In this document: piece by piece, positions 37,211 to 46,720 of the stretch
How the letters are laid out: the number at the start of each line of letters is the position of its first letter
Numbering within the stretch: position 1 is the first letter of the stretch
Assembly: GCA_947493455.1 (NCBI GenBank)
Contig: CANLRB010000008.1
Span: 149,173 to 213,172, forward strand
Source of the DNA: an uncultured Pseudoalteromonas sp.
Lineage (GTDB): Bacteria > Pseudomonadota > Gammaproteobacteria > Enterobacterales > Alteromonadaceae
Direction: 5' to 3'
DNA: 64,000 bases
Notes under the pieces: model-generated
What the model was told of the DNA's origin: nothing
The model's input: the letters and a program-made list of their open reading frames with translations, nothing else
Database searches by the model: none
Translations under genes and position numbers: made by a program

Positions 37211-37246
37211 AAAGCCCCCGCACTGAAAAGTACGGGGGCTTTTTTA
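37211..37246 (+). terminator. ilv attenuator terminator
   Basis: AAAGCCCCCG pairs with CGGGGGCTTT, with a T run after it. The 3' end of ilvL (GCGGGGGCT, 37171-37179) can pair with the same AGCCCCCGC arm, giving the alternative antiterminator expected of attenuation. Confidence 0.92.
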
Positions 37247-37280
37247 TTACTTAAATTTTATATGACTTCACAGGGTTGGA

Positions 37281-38936
37281 ATGAGAATGACAGGCGCAGA
37301 GTTACTAATAGACTTATTGGCCAAGCATGGTGTTAAAGAAGTATTTGGCTATCCCGGCGGAGCGATTATGCCAATTTATGACGCCTTGTATGGCGCACCT
37401 GTTAAACACTATTTAACTCGTCATGAGCAAGGTGCCGGCTTTGCGGCTGTCGGTTATGCCCGCAGTACCGGAAAACTAGGCGTTTGTTTTGCGACTTCTG
37501 GCCCCGGAGCAACTAATTTAATTACATCTTTAGCTGATGCAATGATGGATTCAGTGCCATTACTTGCGATTACAGGTCAAGTGCCGACGGCGGCGATAGG
37601 TTCTGATGCGTTTCAGGAAGTCGATGTGTTAGGTATGTCTTTGAGCTGTACAAAGCATAGTTATATGGTTGAACGGGCCGAAGATCTTGCCGAGATATTA
37701 CAAGAAGCGATGCACTTGGCAATGTCGGGTCGTCCGGGTCCTGTATTAGTTGATATTCCAAAAGATATTCAATTAGCACAAGTTACTTATCAGCCTTGGT
37801 TAGCGGCAGATGATTACAAGCCCGAATTTTGTCAAGCTCAGCTCGCTATTGCCAATGAATTACTGCAATCAGCAAGCAAACCGCTTGCGTATGTCGGTGG
37901 TGGTGTGCAAGCGGCCGATGCACAAAATGAATTGATGGATTTTCTTAATAAAACACAAATGCCGGTTGTATCGACATTAAAAGCGCTCGGTTCGGTGTTA
38001 CCTGAATATGATTATGATTTAGGCATGCTTGGTATGCACGGTGGTAAAGCTGCCAACTTGGCGGTGCAAGATTGCGATTTATTGGTGTGCATCGGCGCCC
38101 GCTTTGATGACCGTGTAACAGGAAATTTAGCGAAATTTGCTGCCAATGCAAAAGTGATTCATTTAGATATCGACGCTGCTGAAGTGGGCAAACGCAAGCC
38201 AGTAGATGCATCACTTGTTGCCGATTTAAAAGATAGTTTAACTGAATTAACAACACCATTGACCCAGTCAGATTGGCGCGCGCATTGTGACAAAATGAAT
38301 GCAGACTTTGCTTGGCGCTACGATTATCCAGGTGAGTTAGTGTATGCACCTTATTTGCTAAATAAGTTGAGCCAACTGATGCCAACTACAGGTGTGGTTT
38401 GTTGTGATGTGGGTCAACACCAGATGTGGGTGGCACAACATATGAAATTTAGTCATCCAAGCAATCATTTAAGTAGTGGTGGGGCCGGTACGATGGGCTT
38501 TGGCTTGCCTGCGGCGATCGGTGCACAAATTGCTCGCCCGCAAGATTTTGTCGTCACGGTTTCAGGTGACGGTTCTATCATGATGAATATTCAAGAGCTC
38601 GCAACAATTCGACGCAATAACCTGCCAGTTAAGATTTTGGTAATCGACAATCAACGACTTGGTATGGTGAGACAGTGGCAGCAGCTCTTTTTTGATGGTC
38701 GCTATAGTGAGACTAATTTATCTGATAACCCTGACTTTGTTGCGCTTGCCGCTGTATTTGGTATTCCAGGTGAAACCATAACACGAGCAGACCAAGTTGA
38801 TAGTGCTGTTGAAAAAATGGTGGCAAGTAACGGGCCTTATATACTGCATGCCTGTATCGATGACAAAGAAAATGTATGGCCATTAGTGCCGCCAGGCGCT
38901 GCAAATGATCAAATGCTGACGGAGGTGGCAAAATGA
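37281..38936 (+). CDS. ilvG: Acetolactate synthase II large subunit
   Basis: The 551-residue ThDP enzyme makes acetolactate and acetohydroxybutyrate, the first common step to Val, Leu and Ile. Glu49 in RHEQGAG activates ThDP; the ThDP/Mg motif begins GDGSIMMN; FGYPGGAIMP and GPVLVDIPKDIQ are typical of IlvG. The frame is intact, unlike the frameshifted E. coli K-12 copy. It overlaps ilvM by 4 bases (ATGA). Confidence 0.96.
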   Translation: MRMTGAELLIDLLAKHGVKEVFGYPGGAIMPIYDALYGAPVKHYLTRHEQGAGFAAVGYARSTGKLGVCFATSGPGATNLITSLADAMMDSVPLLAITGQVPTAAIGSDAFQEVDVLGMSLSCTKHSYMVERAEDLAEILQEAMHLAMSGRPGPVLVDIPKDIQLAQVTYQPWLAADDYKPEFCQAQLAIANELLQSASKPLAYVGGGVQAADAQNELMDFLNKTQMPVVSTLKALGSVLPEYDYDLGMLGMHGGKAANLAVQDCDLLVCIGARFDDRVTGNLAKFAANAKVIHLDIDAAEVGKRKPVDASLVADLKDSLTELTTPLTQSDWRAHCDKMNADFAWRYDYPGELVYAPYLLNKLSQLMPTTGVVCCDVGQHQMWVAQHMKFSHPSNHLSSGGAGTMGFGLPAAIGAQIARPQDFVVTVSGDGSIMMNIQELATIRRNNLPVKILVIDNQRLGMVRQWQQLFFDGRYSETNLSDNPDFVALAAVFGIPGETITRADQVDSAVEKMVASNGPYILHACIDDKENVWPLVPPGAANDQMLTEVAK

Positions 38937-39181
38937 GACATCAAGTAAATATCCAAGTAAATAATAAAAGTGTTGCGGTAGAGCGCTTTTTGCGCGTAAC
39001 TCGTCACCGTGGGTTTGAGTTGGTCAATATGTCATTGGCAAGTGCAGATACACATTATCGTGTTAATTTGGAATTAGAAAGCGACCGCCCTCTTTATTTG
39101 TTGACTCAACAGCTTACTAAATTAGTTGAAGTTGATACTGTTGAAGTTGTATCAACGCAGCAGCGAAATGCGAGTGCATGA
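38933..39181 (+). CDS. ilvM: Acetolactate synthase II small subunit
   Basis: An 82-residue single ACT-like domain (VERFLRVTRHRGFELVNMSL). It is the regulatory partner of IlvG, to which it is translationally coupled. Position, length and fold pattern all fit IlvM and not the longer IlvH. Confidence 0.92.
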   Translation: MRHQVNIQVNNKSVAVERFLRVTRHRGFELVNMSLASADTHYRVNLELESDRPLYLLTQQLTKLVEVDTVEVVSTQQRNASA

Positions 39182-39229
39182 ATTAAAATTAGAACGTAAT
39201 AGAGATTAAAGAGAATAAAGGAAAGAAAG

Positions 39230-40144
39230 ATGTCAGATTTAATTTGGTTTAATGGCAAAATGATACCGCAAGAGCAAGCGACTACGCATATTTTAAGTCA
39301 TGCAATTCATTATGGTAGCTCGGTATTTGAAGGTGTCAGAGCGTACAATACGCCAAATGGTCCGGCGATCTTTCGCTTGCAGGATCATACGCAACGCTTA
39401 TTTGATTCGGCAAAAATTTATCGAATGCAAATTCCATATAACCAAGACGAAATCAATTTAGCGTGTAAATTAGCGGTACGTGAAAATGGCCTTGAAGATG
39501 CTTATCTTCGTCCATTTGCCTATTTAGGTAATGTAGGGTTGGGTCTTAATCCAAAGTCACATGTTGCCGATGTGGCTGTTGCTGCGATGCAGTGGGGCGC
39601 TTATTTAGGTGATGAAAGTTTAGAAAACGGCGTTGATGCATGTATTTCATCATGGAATCGATTGGCGCCAAATACCATGCCGACAGCGGCAAAAGCGGGT
39701 GGTAATTATTTATCATCACAACTTATCTCGGGTGAAGCAAAACGCCATGGTTACGTTGAAGGCATTGCCCTTGATGTTAATGGTTATTTGAGCGAAGGCG
39801 CGGGTGAAAACCTGTTTGTAGTTAAAAATGGTGTGTTATTTACACCGCCAACAACGGCGGCAATTTTACCTGGCTTGACGCGCGATACGATGATACGACT
39901 TGCACAACAAGCGGGTTTTGAAGTGCGCGAAGAGCCAATTTCACGTGAAGCTTTATATTTGGCGGATGAGTTCTTTATGACGGGTACGGCAGCTGAAGTT
40001 GTGCCGGTACGCAGCGTTGATCAAATTGAAATTGGTTCAGGCAAACGTGGCGAAATTACAGAGCAATTACAAACAGCTTACTTTGACTTAGTAAAAGGCA
40101 AGTCTGAAGATAAGCATGGCTGGTTATCATACGTTAACGAATAA
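39230..40144 (+). CDS. ilvE: Branched-chain amino acid aminotransferase
   Basis: A 304-residue fold-IV PLP transaminase that performs the last step of Ile, Leu and Val synthesis. The PLP lysine lies in AKAGGNYLSSQL (about 160); HYGSSVFEGVRAY and GAGENLFVVK are family blocks, and MTGTAAEVVPVRSVD ends the active site. It has its own GGAAAG-type ribosome binding site, 48 bases after ilvM. Confidence 0.96.
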   Translation: MSDLIWFNGKMIPQEQATTHILSHAIHYGSSVFEGVRAYNTPNGPAIFRLQDHTQRLFDSAKIYRMQIPYNQDEINLACKLAVRENGLEDAYLRPFAYLGNVGLGLNPKSHVADVAVAAMQWGAYLGDESLENGVDACISSWNRLAPNTMPTAAKAGGNYLSSQLISGEAKRHGYVEGIALDVNGYLSEGAGENLFVVKNGVLFTPPTTAAILPGLTRDTMIRLAQQAGFEVREEPISREALYLADEFFMTGTAAEVVPVRSVDQIEIGSGKRGEITEQLQTAYFDLVKGKSEDKHGWLSYVNE

Positions 40145-40239
40145 ACGACCAGCATTTTAATTAAGTGCGGCAAAAATGCCGCAAATACGAATATTAATCG
40201 GGAATGAGGAAAGGGGCAAAGCCCTAAAAGAGGAAAATC

Positions 40240-42096
40240 ATGGCTAAATTAAGAAGTGCAACAACTACCGAAGGTCGCAAACGAGCTGGCGCACGTGCGT
40301 TGTGGCGTGCGACAGGAATGACAGACAAAGACTTTGGTAAGCCGATTATTGCCGTGGTCAACTCGTATACTCAATTTGTACCGGGTCATGTTCACTTAAA
40401 TCAGCTCAGTGAAATGATGGCTGAGACAATTCGTGATGCTGGCGGTGTGCCACGTGAATTCAATACCATTGCGATTGATGATGGTATCGCGATGGGCCAC
40501 GGCGGCATGCTGTATTCGTTGCCTTCACGCGATTTGATTGCAGATTCCGTTGAATACATGGTCAATGCCCACTGCGCTGACGCCATGGTGTGTATTTCGA
40601 ACTGTGACAAAATCACACCGGGAATGTTACTCGCTGCACTACGTTTAAATATCCCAGTGATCTTTGTGTCAGGTGGACCAATGGAAGCCGGTAAAACGCG
40701 ATTGGCAGAAATTGATATCAAGCTTGATTTGGTTGATGCCATGGTTAAAGGGGCTGATCCTTCAGTCAGTGATGAAGACTCTGATAAAGTTGAACGCAGC
40801 GCATGCCCAACGTGCGGTTCCTGCTCGGGTATGTTTACTGCCAATTCAATGAACTGCTTACTTGAAGCACTTGGTTTAGCTTTACCTGGTAATGGTACGA
40901 CGTTGGCAACGCATAAAGACCGTAAACAGCTTTATGTTGAAGCAGGCCGCCGCGTGGTTGATTTATGTCGTGCCTATTATCGTGATGAAGACGATTCTGT
41001 ATTACCGCGCAATATTGCCAATCGCGCAGCCTTTATGAATGCGATGACACTCGATATTGCAATGGGGGGCTCATCAAATACAGTGCTTCATATTATCGGT
41101 GCAGCCCAAGAAGCAGGTGTCGATTTTGATATGACACACATTGATCAGCTGTCTCGCCAAACTCCGTTCCTATGTAAAGTAGCGCCAGCGACACCAGAAT
41201 ATCATATTGAAGATGTACATCGTGCTGGTGGCATTATGGGCATTCTTAACGAATTAGGAAAAGCTGGAAAGTTGGAACTGAGCGCCGGACATGTTGCAGG
41301 TTGCACGATTGGTGAACTAATCGAAAAATGGGATGCAACAAACCCGACTAACCAAGCTGCACAAACGTTTTATAAGGCGGGTCCTGCGGGGATCCGTACG
41401 ACCAAGGCGATGAGCCAAGCAACGCGCTGGCCTGAATTAGATCTAGACCGAGAAAAAGGCTGTATTCGCAGTGTTGAACATGCCTTTAGTCAAGATGGTG
41501 GTCTTGCTGTGTTGTACGGTAACCTTGCGCCAGACGGTTGTATCGTTAAAACAGCCGGTGTCGCGGATGGCATGTTGGTATTTAAAGGTACGGCGAAAGT
41601 ATTTGAATCTCAAGATGATGCCGTTGACGGTATCTTAGATGGCAAAATTGAAAAAGGCGATGTGGTTATCATTCGCTATGAAGGCCCTAAAGGTGGACCA
41701 GGCATGCAAGAAATGCTGTACCCAACCAGTTACTTAAAGTCGATGGGCCTTGATAAAGATTGCGCGCTACTGACTGATGGTCGATTCTCTGGTGGTACGT
41801 CTGGATTATCAATCGGTCACGCCTCACCTGAAGCTGCCAGTGGTGGACCTATTGCGCTTGTTGAAGACGGCGACGAAATCGTGATCGATATCACGAAACG
41901 TAGCATCGATATGACATTGAGCGATGATGAACTCGCGGCGCGCCAACAAAAGCAACTTGCCCGCGGTAAAGATACTTATAAGCCTGTTGACCGTGTGAGA
42001 AGTGTCACGCCAGCATTAAAAGCATATGCATTATTGGCAACCAGTGCTGATAAAGGCGCGGTACGCGACCTTAAAAAATTAGAGGAACTCAGTTAA
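40240..42096 (+). CDS. ilvD: Dihydroxy-acid dehydratase
   Basis: The 618-residue protein dehydrates dihydroxyisovalerate and dihydroxymethylvalerate. Iron-sulfur and Mg ligands are visible in [11 protein letters not shown] and [17 protein letters not shown]. The length matches E. coli IlvD (616). It overlaps ilvA by one base (TAATG). Confidence 0.97.
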   Translation: MAKLRSATTTEGRKRAGARALWRATGMTDKDFGKPIIAVVNSYTQFVPGHVHLNQLSEMMAETIRDAGGVPREFNTIAIDDGIAMGHGGMLYSLPSRDLIADSVEYMVNAHCADAMVCISNCDKITPGMLLAALRLNIPVIFVSGGPMEAGKTRLAEIDIKLDLVDAMVKGADPSVSDEDSDKVERSACPTCGSCSGMFTANSMNCLLEALGLALPGNGTTLATHKDRKQLYVEAGRRVVDLCRAYYRDEDDSVLPRNIANRAAFMNAMTLDIAMGGSSNTVLHIIGAAQEAGVDFDMTHIDQLSRQTPFLCKVAPATPEYHIEDVHRAGGIMGILNELGKAGKLELSAGHVAGCTIGELIEKWDATNPTNQAAQTFYKAGPAGIRTTKAMSQATRWPELDLDREKGCIRSVEHAFSQDGGLAVLYGNLAPDGCIVKTAGVADGMLVFKGTAKVFESQDDAVDGILDGKIEKGDVVIIRYEGPKGGPGMQEMLYPTSYLKSMGLDKDCALLTDGRFSGGTSGLSIGHASPEAASGGPIALVEDGDEIVIDITKRSIDMTLSDDELAARQQKQLARGKDTYKPVDRVRSVTPALKAYALLATSADKGAVRDLKKLEELS

Positions 42097-43637
42097 TGGT
42101 CTCCCAAGAGCTTGATTACTTTAGGGCGATAATTCAAGCGAACATGGAGCCCTTGGCCAAAGTGACTGAGGTCAGTGCTGTCACGAGTCTTGAAAAAAAG
42201 CTCAATAATCATATTTGGTTAAAGCGAGAAGATCAGCAGCCGGTTTATTCGTTTAAGTTGCGCGGTGCGTACAATAAATTACGTCAGCTGCCGCGCGGCA
42301 GTGAAGTCGTCACTGCGTCAGCGGGTAATCATGCGCAAGGTGTTGCATTGAGTGCCAGCCATTTGGGACATCGTGCACGTATTGTGATGCCTGTCACAAC
42401 ACCTGAGATTAAGGTTAATGCAGTGCGCAATTTGGGCGGTGATGTGATTTTACATGGCCATCATTTTGATGCCGCAAACACGTATGCTTTGTCACTGGCT
42501 GATGAGGAAAATGCGATTTTTGTACCGCCCTTTGATGATAAAGATGTCATCGTAGGGCAAGGTACGATTGCACGAGAGTTGATGCAACAGTTACCACAGC
42601 TCGATGCTGTTTTTGTTCCGGTTGGCGGCGGTGGGTTGCTTGCTGGGGTGGCTGTCTATATCAAATCATTGCGCCCTGATATCAAAGTTATTGGTGTTGA
42701 ACCCACCGACAGTGCATGTTTAGCCGCGGCACTGAAAGTGGGTAAACCCGTTGAGTTAGACCGTGTGGGCAGTTTTGCCGACGGCGTAGCAGTTAAAGTT
42801 ATTGGCCAAGAAACGTTTCGTTTAGCGTCTCAGTTTTGTGATGAAGTCGTTACCGTTAGTAGCGATGAGATATGTGCAGCGATGCAAGATATCTTTGTAT
42901 CAACACGCGCTGTCGCTGAGCCGTCAGGTGGTTTAGCATTGGCAGGCCTTAAAAAATGGGTTGCCCGAGAGCAGGTTTCTGGATTGAACTTAGCGGCAAT
43001 TTTATCGGGTGCCAACCTCAATTTTGATCGGCTGCGCTATGTTGCTGAGCGCACCGCACTTGGTGAAAAAAATGAAGCTTTGCTGGCAGTGACAATTAAA
43101 GAAGAGAAAGGCAGTTTTCGCCGTTTTTGTAAAATGCTTAACGGCCGTGCAATTACCGAATTCAATTACCGATATGCAGGAGTGGGTGATGCAGAAATTT
43201 TTGCTGGTGTTGCACTGCGTAACGGCGAACAAGAGCTTGACGAACTCACTACGCAACTGAGCAATCATGACTATGCGTATGTTGATATGACCGACAATGA
43301 ACTGGCAAAACTACATGTGCGTTATATGGTTGGTGGCAAGCCGCCACAGGCAATTAATGAACGCTTATTTCGTTTTGAATTTCCGGAATATCCCGGGGCA
43401 CTTGAGCGCTTTTTAGATACGTTAGGCGCTAACTGGAACATTACTTTGTTTCATTATCGCAATCATGGTGCCGCGACCGGAAATGTATTGGCGGCATTTG
43501 AGGTACCTGAGAGTCAAATGAATGAATTCAATGTTCACTTAGAGCGACTCGCTTATGAGTATCAAGAAGAAACAAATAATGCATGCTATCAACAGTTTTT
43601 GCAATCGAGTACTCAGGCACTACAGCGCACGGGTTAA
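42096..43637 (+). CDS. ilvA: Threonine deaminase, biosynthetic
   Basis: The 513-residue PLP enzyme makes 2-oxobutanoate from threonine, the isoleucine-specific entry step. The PLP Lys is in YSFKLRGAYNK (about 53), the phosphate-binding loop is VGGGGLLAG, and two ACT-like regulatory units in the last 180 residues (EEKGSFRRFCKML and FEFPEYPGALERFL) indicate isoleucine feedback. It closes the ilvGMEDA operon. Confidence 0.97.
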   Translation: MVSQELDYFRAIIQANMEPLAKVTEVSAVTSLEKKLNNHIWLKREDQQPVYSFKLRGAYNKLRQLPRGSEVVTASAGNHAQGVALSASHLGHRARIVMPVTTPEIKVNAVRNLGGDVILHGHHFDAANTYALSLADEENAIFVPPFDDKDVIVGQGTIARELMQQLPQLDAVFVPVGGGGLLAGVAVYIKSLRPDIKVIGVEPTDSACLAAALKVGKPVELDRVGSFADGVAVKVIGQETFRLASQFCDEVVTVSSDEICAAMQDIFVSTRAVAEPSGGLALAGLKKWVAREQVSGLNLAAILSGANLNFDRLRYVAERTALGEKNEALLAVTIKEEKGSFRRFCKMLNGRAITEFNYRYAGVGDAEIFAGVALRNGEQELDELTTQLSNHDYAYVDMTDNELAKLHVRYMVGGKPPQAINERLFRFEFPEYPGALERFLDTLGANWNITLFHYRNHGAATGNVLAAFEVPESQMNEFNVHLERLAYEYQEETNNACYQQFLQSSTQALQRTG

Positions 43638-43663
43638 CTTTGAAAAAAACTGAACAATGATTT

Positions 43664-43705
43664 AAAACGCTATGAATGCAGTGCCATTCATGGCGTTTTT
43701 CTTTT
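43664..43705 (+). terminator. ilv operon terminator
   Basis: AAAACGCTATGAATG pairs with CATTCATGGCGTTTT (one G-T pair) around a 6-base loop and is followed by a T-rich run, 26 bases beyond ilvA. Confidence 0.9.
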
Positions 43706-43772
43706 AACACAAACTAATAACGAAATTGGTAAGCTGGTATACTGAAGAGATTAAGTTATCAATTGAATTAAT

Positions 43773-44951
43773 ATGTCTCACCTCGAGTTGTTCCAAACCT
43801 TAGATAAGCTGCTATGTGCAACAAAACAGTATTGGCAGTGCACCGCATTTGAACATCGCGATATCCCGTGGCCGGAACTCGCATCAAAATTAATCAACTT
43901 AAATGATGAGCAAGTTGCAGCACTTGAAGCTAATCCCAACGAACTCAATGTGTTCTTAGCGGATTCCATTCCAGCTTTACAAGATGCGGCTGTTTTAACG
44001 CATATTGCTCGGTTATCGACGCCGACCCTTGAATTTCCTTTTTGGCTCACCAATGGCGTAAAAGGGCGCAAAGTAGCGCAGTTACAAGGGTTTGTTGCGG
44101 GTGTTAATGAGCATGCGCTACCGATCCTTGAGTGGTGTGCTGGAAAGGGACATTTAGGACGCATGCTAATTCATCATGGTGCACCGAAGTCCGTTAGTGT
44201 TGAGCTACAAACCAAGTTAGTTGAACAGGGTAATCAGCTTGCGATAAAACATAAAATGCCAATTTCTTCACACCAGGTTGATGTGATGAGTGACTCATCG
44301 AGCCAGTATGTTGAAGCGAAGCAGCATGCGGTGGCGCTTCATGCTTGTGGCGGTTTGCATCAACGGTTAATGCGTTTAGCAGTAGAAAACAAAACTCAAA
44401 AGTTGACGTTATCACCTTGTTGTTATCATTTGTTTCAAGAGTCAGATAGCTATCAAGCAATGAGCCAGGTAGCCAGCGCATCGAATCTCGATTTAACAGC
44501 GCGCGATTTAAAGCTCGCACTTCAAGAAACCGTCACTGCAGGTCAACGAATTTCAAAACTGCGTCACATTGAAACACATTGGCGGTTAAGCTTAGATTGT
44601 TTACTAGATGATGTAATGGATAAAAGTTACTATTTTCCAGTTCCGTCGATAAATAAAGCGATGTTTAGCGGCACCTTTACCGAGTTTTGTCAGTGGGCAG
44701 CAGATGTTAAAGGCTTTAAGTTACCGGCCATCATTGATGAAGCGAAGTATTTAACATTAGGTGCGAAGCGTAAACAAGTCAGTCAACGGGTTGAACTTGT
44801 TCGTCATGGTTTTAGGCGAATGCTTGAACTGTGGCTTGTACTCGACCGCTGCTTATATCTTGAACAATCGGGATATGCAGTTACATTGCGCGAGTTTTGT
44901 GATAAATCAATTACGCCGCGAAATTTTATTATACAATGCCATCTAAATTAA
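43773..44951 (+). CDS. SAM-dependent methyltransferase, GSTCD-like
   Basis: A 392-residue protein with SAM motif I as LEWCAGKGHLG (about 118-128), motif II-like SVELQ and a LHACGGLHQRLM / LSPCCYHLF pair near 190-215. This Cys-containing arrangement resembles the methyltransferase domain of GSTCD/METTL25-type proteins, probably acting on RNA or an unknown substrate. The carbonic anhydrase gene starts 16 bases later. Confidence 0.72.
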   Translation: MSHLELFQTLDKLLCATKQYWQCTAFEHRDIPWPELASKLINLNDEQVAALEANPNELNVFLADSIPALQDAAVLTHIARLSTPTLEFPFWLTNGVKGRKVAQLQGFVAGVNEHALPILEWCAGKGHLGRMLIHHGAPKSVSVELQTKLVEQGNQLAIKHKMPISSHQVDVMSDSSSQYVEAKQHAVALHACGGLHQRLMRLAVENKTQKLTLSPCCYHLFQESDSYQAMSQVASASNLDLTARDLKLALQETVTAGQRISKLRHIETHWRLSLDCLLDDVMDKSYYFPVPSINKAMFSGTFTEFCQWAADVKGFKLPAIIDEAKYLTLGAKRKQVSQRVELVRHGFRRMLELWLVLDRCLYLEQSGYAVTLREFCDKSITPRNFIIQCHLN

Positions 44952-44967
44952 TCCCCCTGGACGCACA

Positions 44968-45621
44968 ATGACCGATAACGCAATTAGCCATTTATTTGAG
45001 AAAAACCGCCAATGGGCGTGGCAAACAACAGAACAAGACCCGAACTTTTTTAAAGTACTGTCAATGCAACAAAACCCCGAATACTTATGGATTGGGTGTG
45101 CAGATTCTCGGGTCCCTGCAAATGAAATTGTTGGATTATTACCCGGAGAGCTATTTGTTCATCGCAATGTTGCGAATATGGTAGTTCATACCGACCATAA
45201 TTGTTTGTCTGTACTACAATATGCAGTAGAAGTCTTAAAAGTTAAACATATCATGGTGGTGGGACACTATGGCTGCGGTGGTGTAAAAGCCGCATTAGAT
45301 GGTGTTCGCCTTGGCTTAATTGATAATTGGCTGCGTCATGTGGTTGATGCTAAAGAAAAATTTAAACCTGAACTCGACGCCATTAGTAGTTACGATGAAC
45401 GTTTTGCGCGCTTGTGTGAAGTGAATGTTATTGAGCAAGTCAAAAATGTGTGTCAGACTAATATTGTGCTAGATGCATGGGAAAAAGAACAAGATGTTAC
45501 GGTTCATGGCTGGATATACGGCTTAGAAGACGGTCGTTTAAGAGATTTGGCAACATCAGTTGGAGTGCAAAACGATTCTGTACAAGTTTACCAAAATGCG
45601 ATTAAACAATTATTTGCTTAG
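44968..45621 (+). CDS. can: Beta-class carbonic anhydrase
   Basis: The 217-residue enzyme interconverts CO2 and bicarbonate. Zinc ligands are Cys and Asp in GCADSR (about 42-44), and His and Cys in HYGCGGV (about 98-101). HRNVANMV and the C-terminal WIYGLEDGRL are typical of the E. coli Can type. The next gene probably starts inside its last codons. Confidence 0.95.
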   Translation: MTDNAISHLFEKNRQWAWQTTEQDPNFFKVLSMQQNPEYLWIGCADSRVPANEIVGLLPGELFVHRNVANMVVHTDHNCLSVLQYAVEVLKVKHIMVVGHYGCGGVKAALDGVRLGLIDNWLRHVVDAKEKFKPELDAISSYDERFARLCEVNVIEQVKNVCQTNIVLDAWEKEQDVTVHGWIYGLEDGRLRDLATSVGVQNDSVQVYQNAIKQLFA

Positions 45622-46291
45622 TGCTTTAATTTTAATTACTTCGTTTCAAGTTAGAGCGTTTGATGAGTTGATTTTTGCCGTGCCTAATTTTCCGCCCTAT
45701 GCGTTACAGGAAAACGATGTCATTTCGGGGATTGGGGTTGAAAAGGTATCTAGTGTACTCGACAGCTTAGGTGTGTCATACAAATTTATTTTAGTGGCAA
45801 ATCATGGTGTCGCGCTCGATAAATTAAGGCAAGGGCAGGTTGATGGCTTCTTTTTGGCAACACAAAATAGTCAGCGAGATGTGTATGGAACGATTTCTAA
45901 TGCAGTGGTACAAAATGATTGGGCTTGGTTTTACTTGAGTGATAGTCCAATTACGCCGAACTCGGCTGATTTTAAACAGCAGGCAAAGATTGGCACACGG
46001 ATGAATACGAATACTTATATTTGGTTGAAAGACAACGGCTATCAAGTTGCTACCATACCGAATGAAGCATCGACCTTAATAAAAATGCTACGTCGAAAGC
46101 GCATTGACGCGGTGTTTTTAGCTTCAAATGTATTTTGGTATGCACTACAAAAACATGCCAATGGCGGCGACGGCATTGCTCAGAAGGTGCAATCAAGTAA
46201 TCCGTTTGGGGTTTATTTTTCAAATGCCTACTTGGCGAAAAACCCAGAGTTTTTATCTAAGTTTAACGCCACTATTGCGACTTATAACTAG
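45596..46291 (+). CDS. Periplasmic solute-binding protein, family 3-like
   Basis: From the ATG at 45596 the 231-residue product has a signal peptide (MRLNNYLLSALILITS, cleaved near VRA) and an amino-acid-binding-protein-like fold (ELIFAVPNFPPYAL, GIGVEKVSSVLDSLG, GTRMNTNTY). An upstream in-frame start at 45560 would spoil the signal sequence. It overlaps can by 26 bases. No transporter genes are nearby, so it may be an orphan receptor. Confidence 0.72.
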   Translation: MRLNNYLLSALILITSFQVRAFDELIFAVPNFPPYALQENDVISGIGVEKVSSVLDSLGVSYKFILVANHGVALDKLRQGQVDGFFLATQNSQRDVYGTISNAVVQNDWAWFYLSDSPITPNSADFKQQAKIGTRMNTNTYIWLKDNGYQVATIPNEASTLIKMLRRKRIDAVFLASNVFWYALQKHANGGDGIAQKVQSSNPFGVYFSNAYLAKNPEFLSKFNATIATYN

Positions 46292-46318
46292 TACGCGTAT
46301 TTATTCATGAGCTCGGAA

Positions 46319-46570
46319 TTATTTTTCAACGAGCTTTTCTTCGAGTTCCGCTACTCTTTGTTCAAGTTGTGCGAGTTTTTCACGTGTTCTTAATAGCACT
46401 TGGCTTTGCACATCAAATTCTTCTCGGCTAACAAAATCCATTTGTGACAGCTTATTTTGGATAACCTGCTTTGTTTTAGATTCCATGGTATCAGCCAAAC
46501 TTTTAATGCCTTGTGGCATATTTTCGCCAATTTGTTTGGCGACTTGCTCAATTTTTGCAGGATCGATCAT
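46319..46570 (-). CDS. ubiK: Ubiquinone biosynthesis accessory factor
   Basis: An 83-residue BMFP-domain protein (formerly YqiC): an amphipathic N-terminal helix (MIDPAKIEQVAKQIGENMP), the SREEFDVQSQVLLRTREKL block and a C-terminal coiled coil (LEQRVAELEEKL). It forms a complex with UbiJ in aerobic ubiquinone synthesis and binds lipid. Confidence 0.9.
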   Translation of the reverse strand: MIDPAKIEQVAKQIGENMPQGIKSLADTMESKTKQVIQNKLSQMDFVSREEFDVQSQVLLRTREKLAQLEQRVAELEEKLVEK

Positions 46571-46720
46571 AATGTTTAACTCAAGTTTAAATTTGGCACT
46601 AGTTTAAACCATAGTTTTACGAAGGAAAACTATCTTATGACAATCCTTGCGTGTACTACCACATCACTTTAAAATCAGCGGCCAATTCTTTCAAATCTCA
46701 GCGTAACAAGGTAAAGGCGA

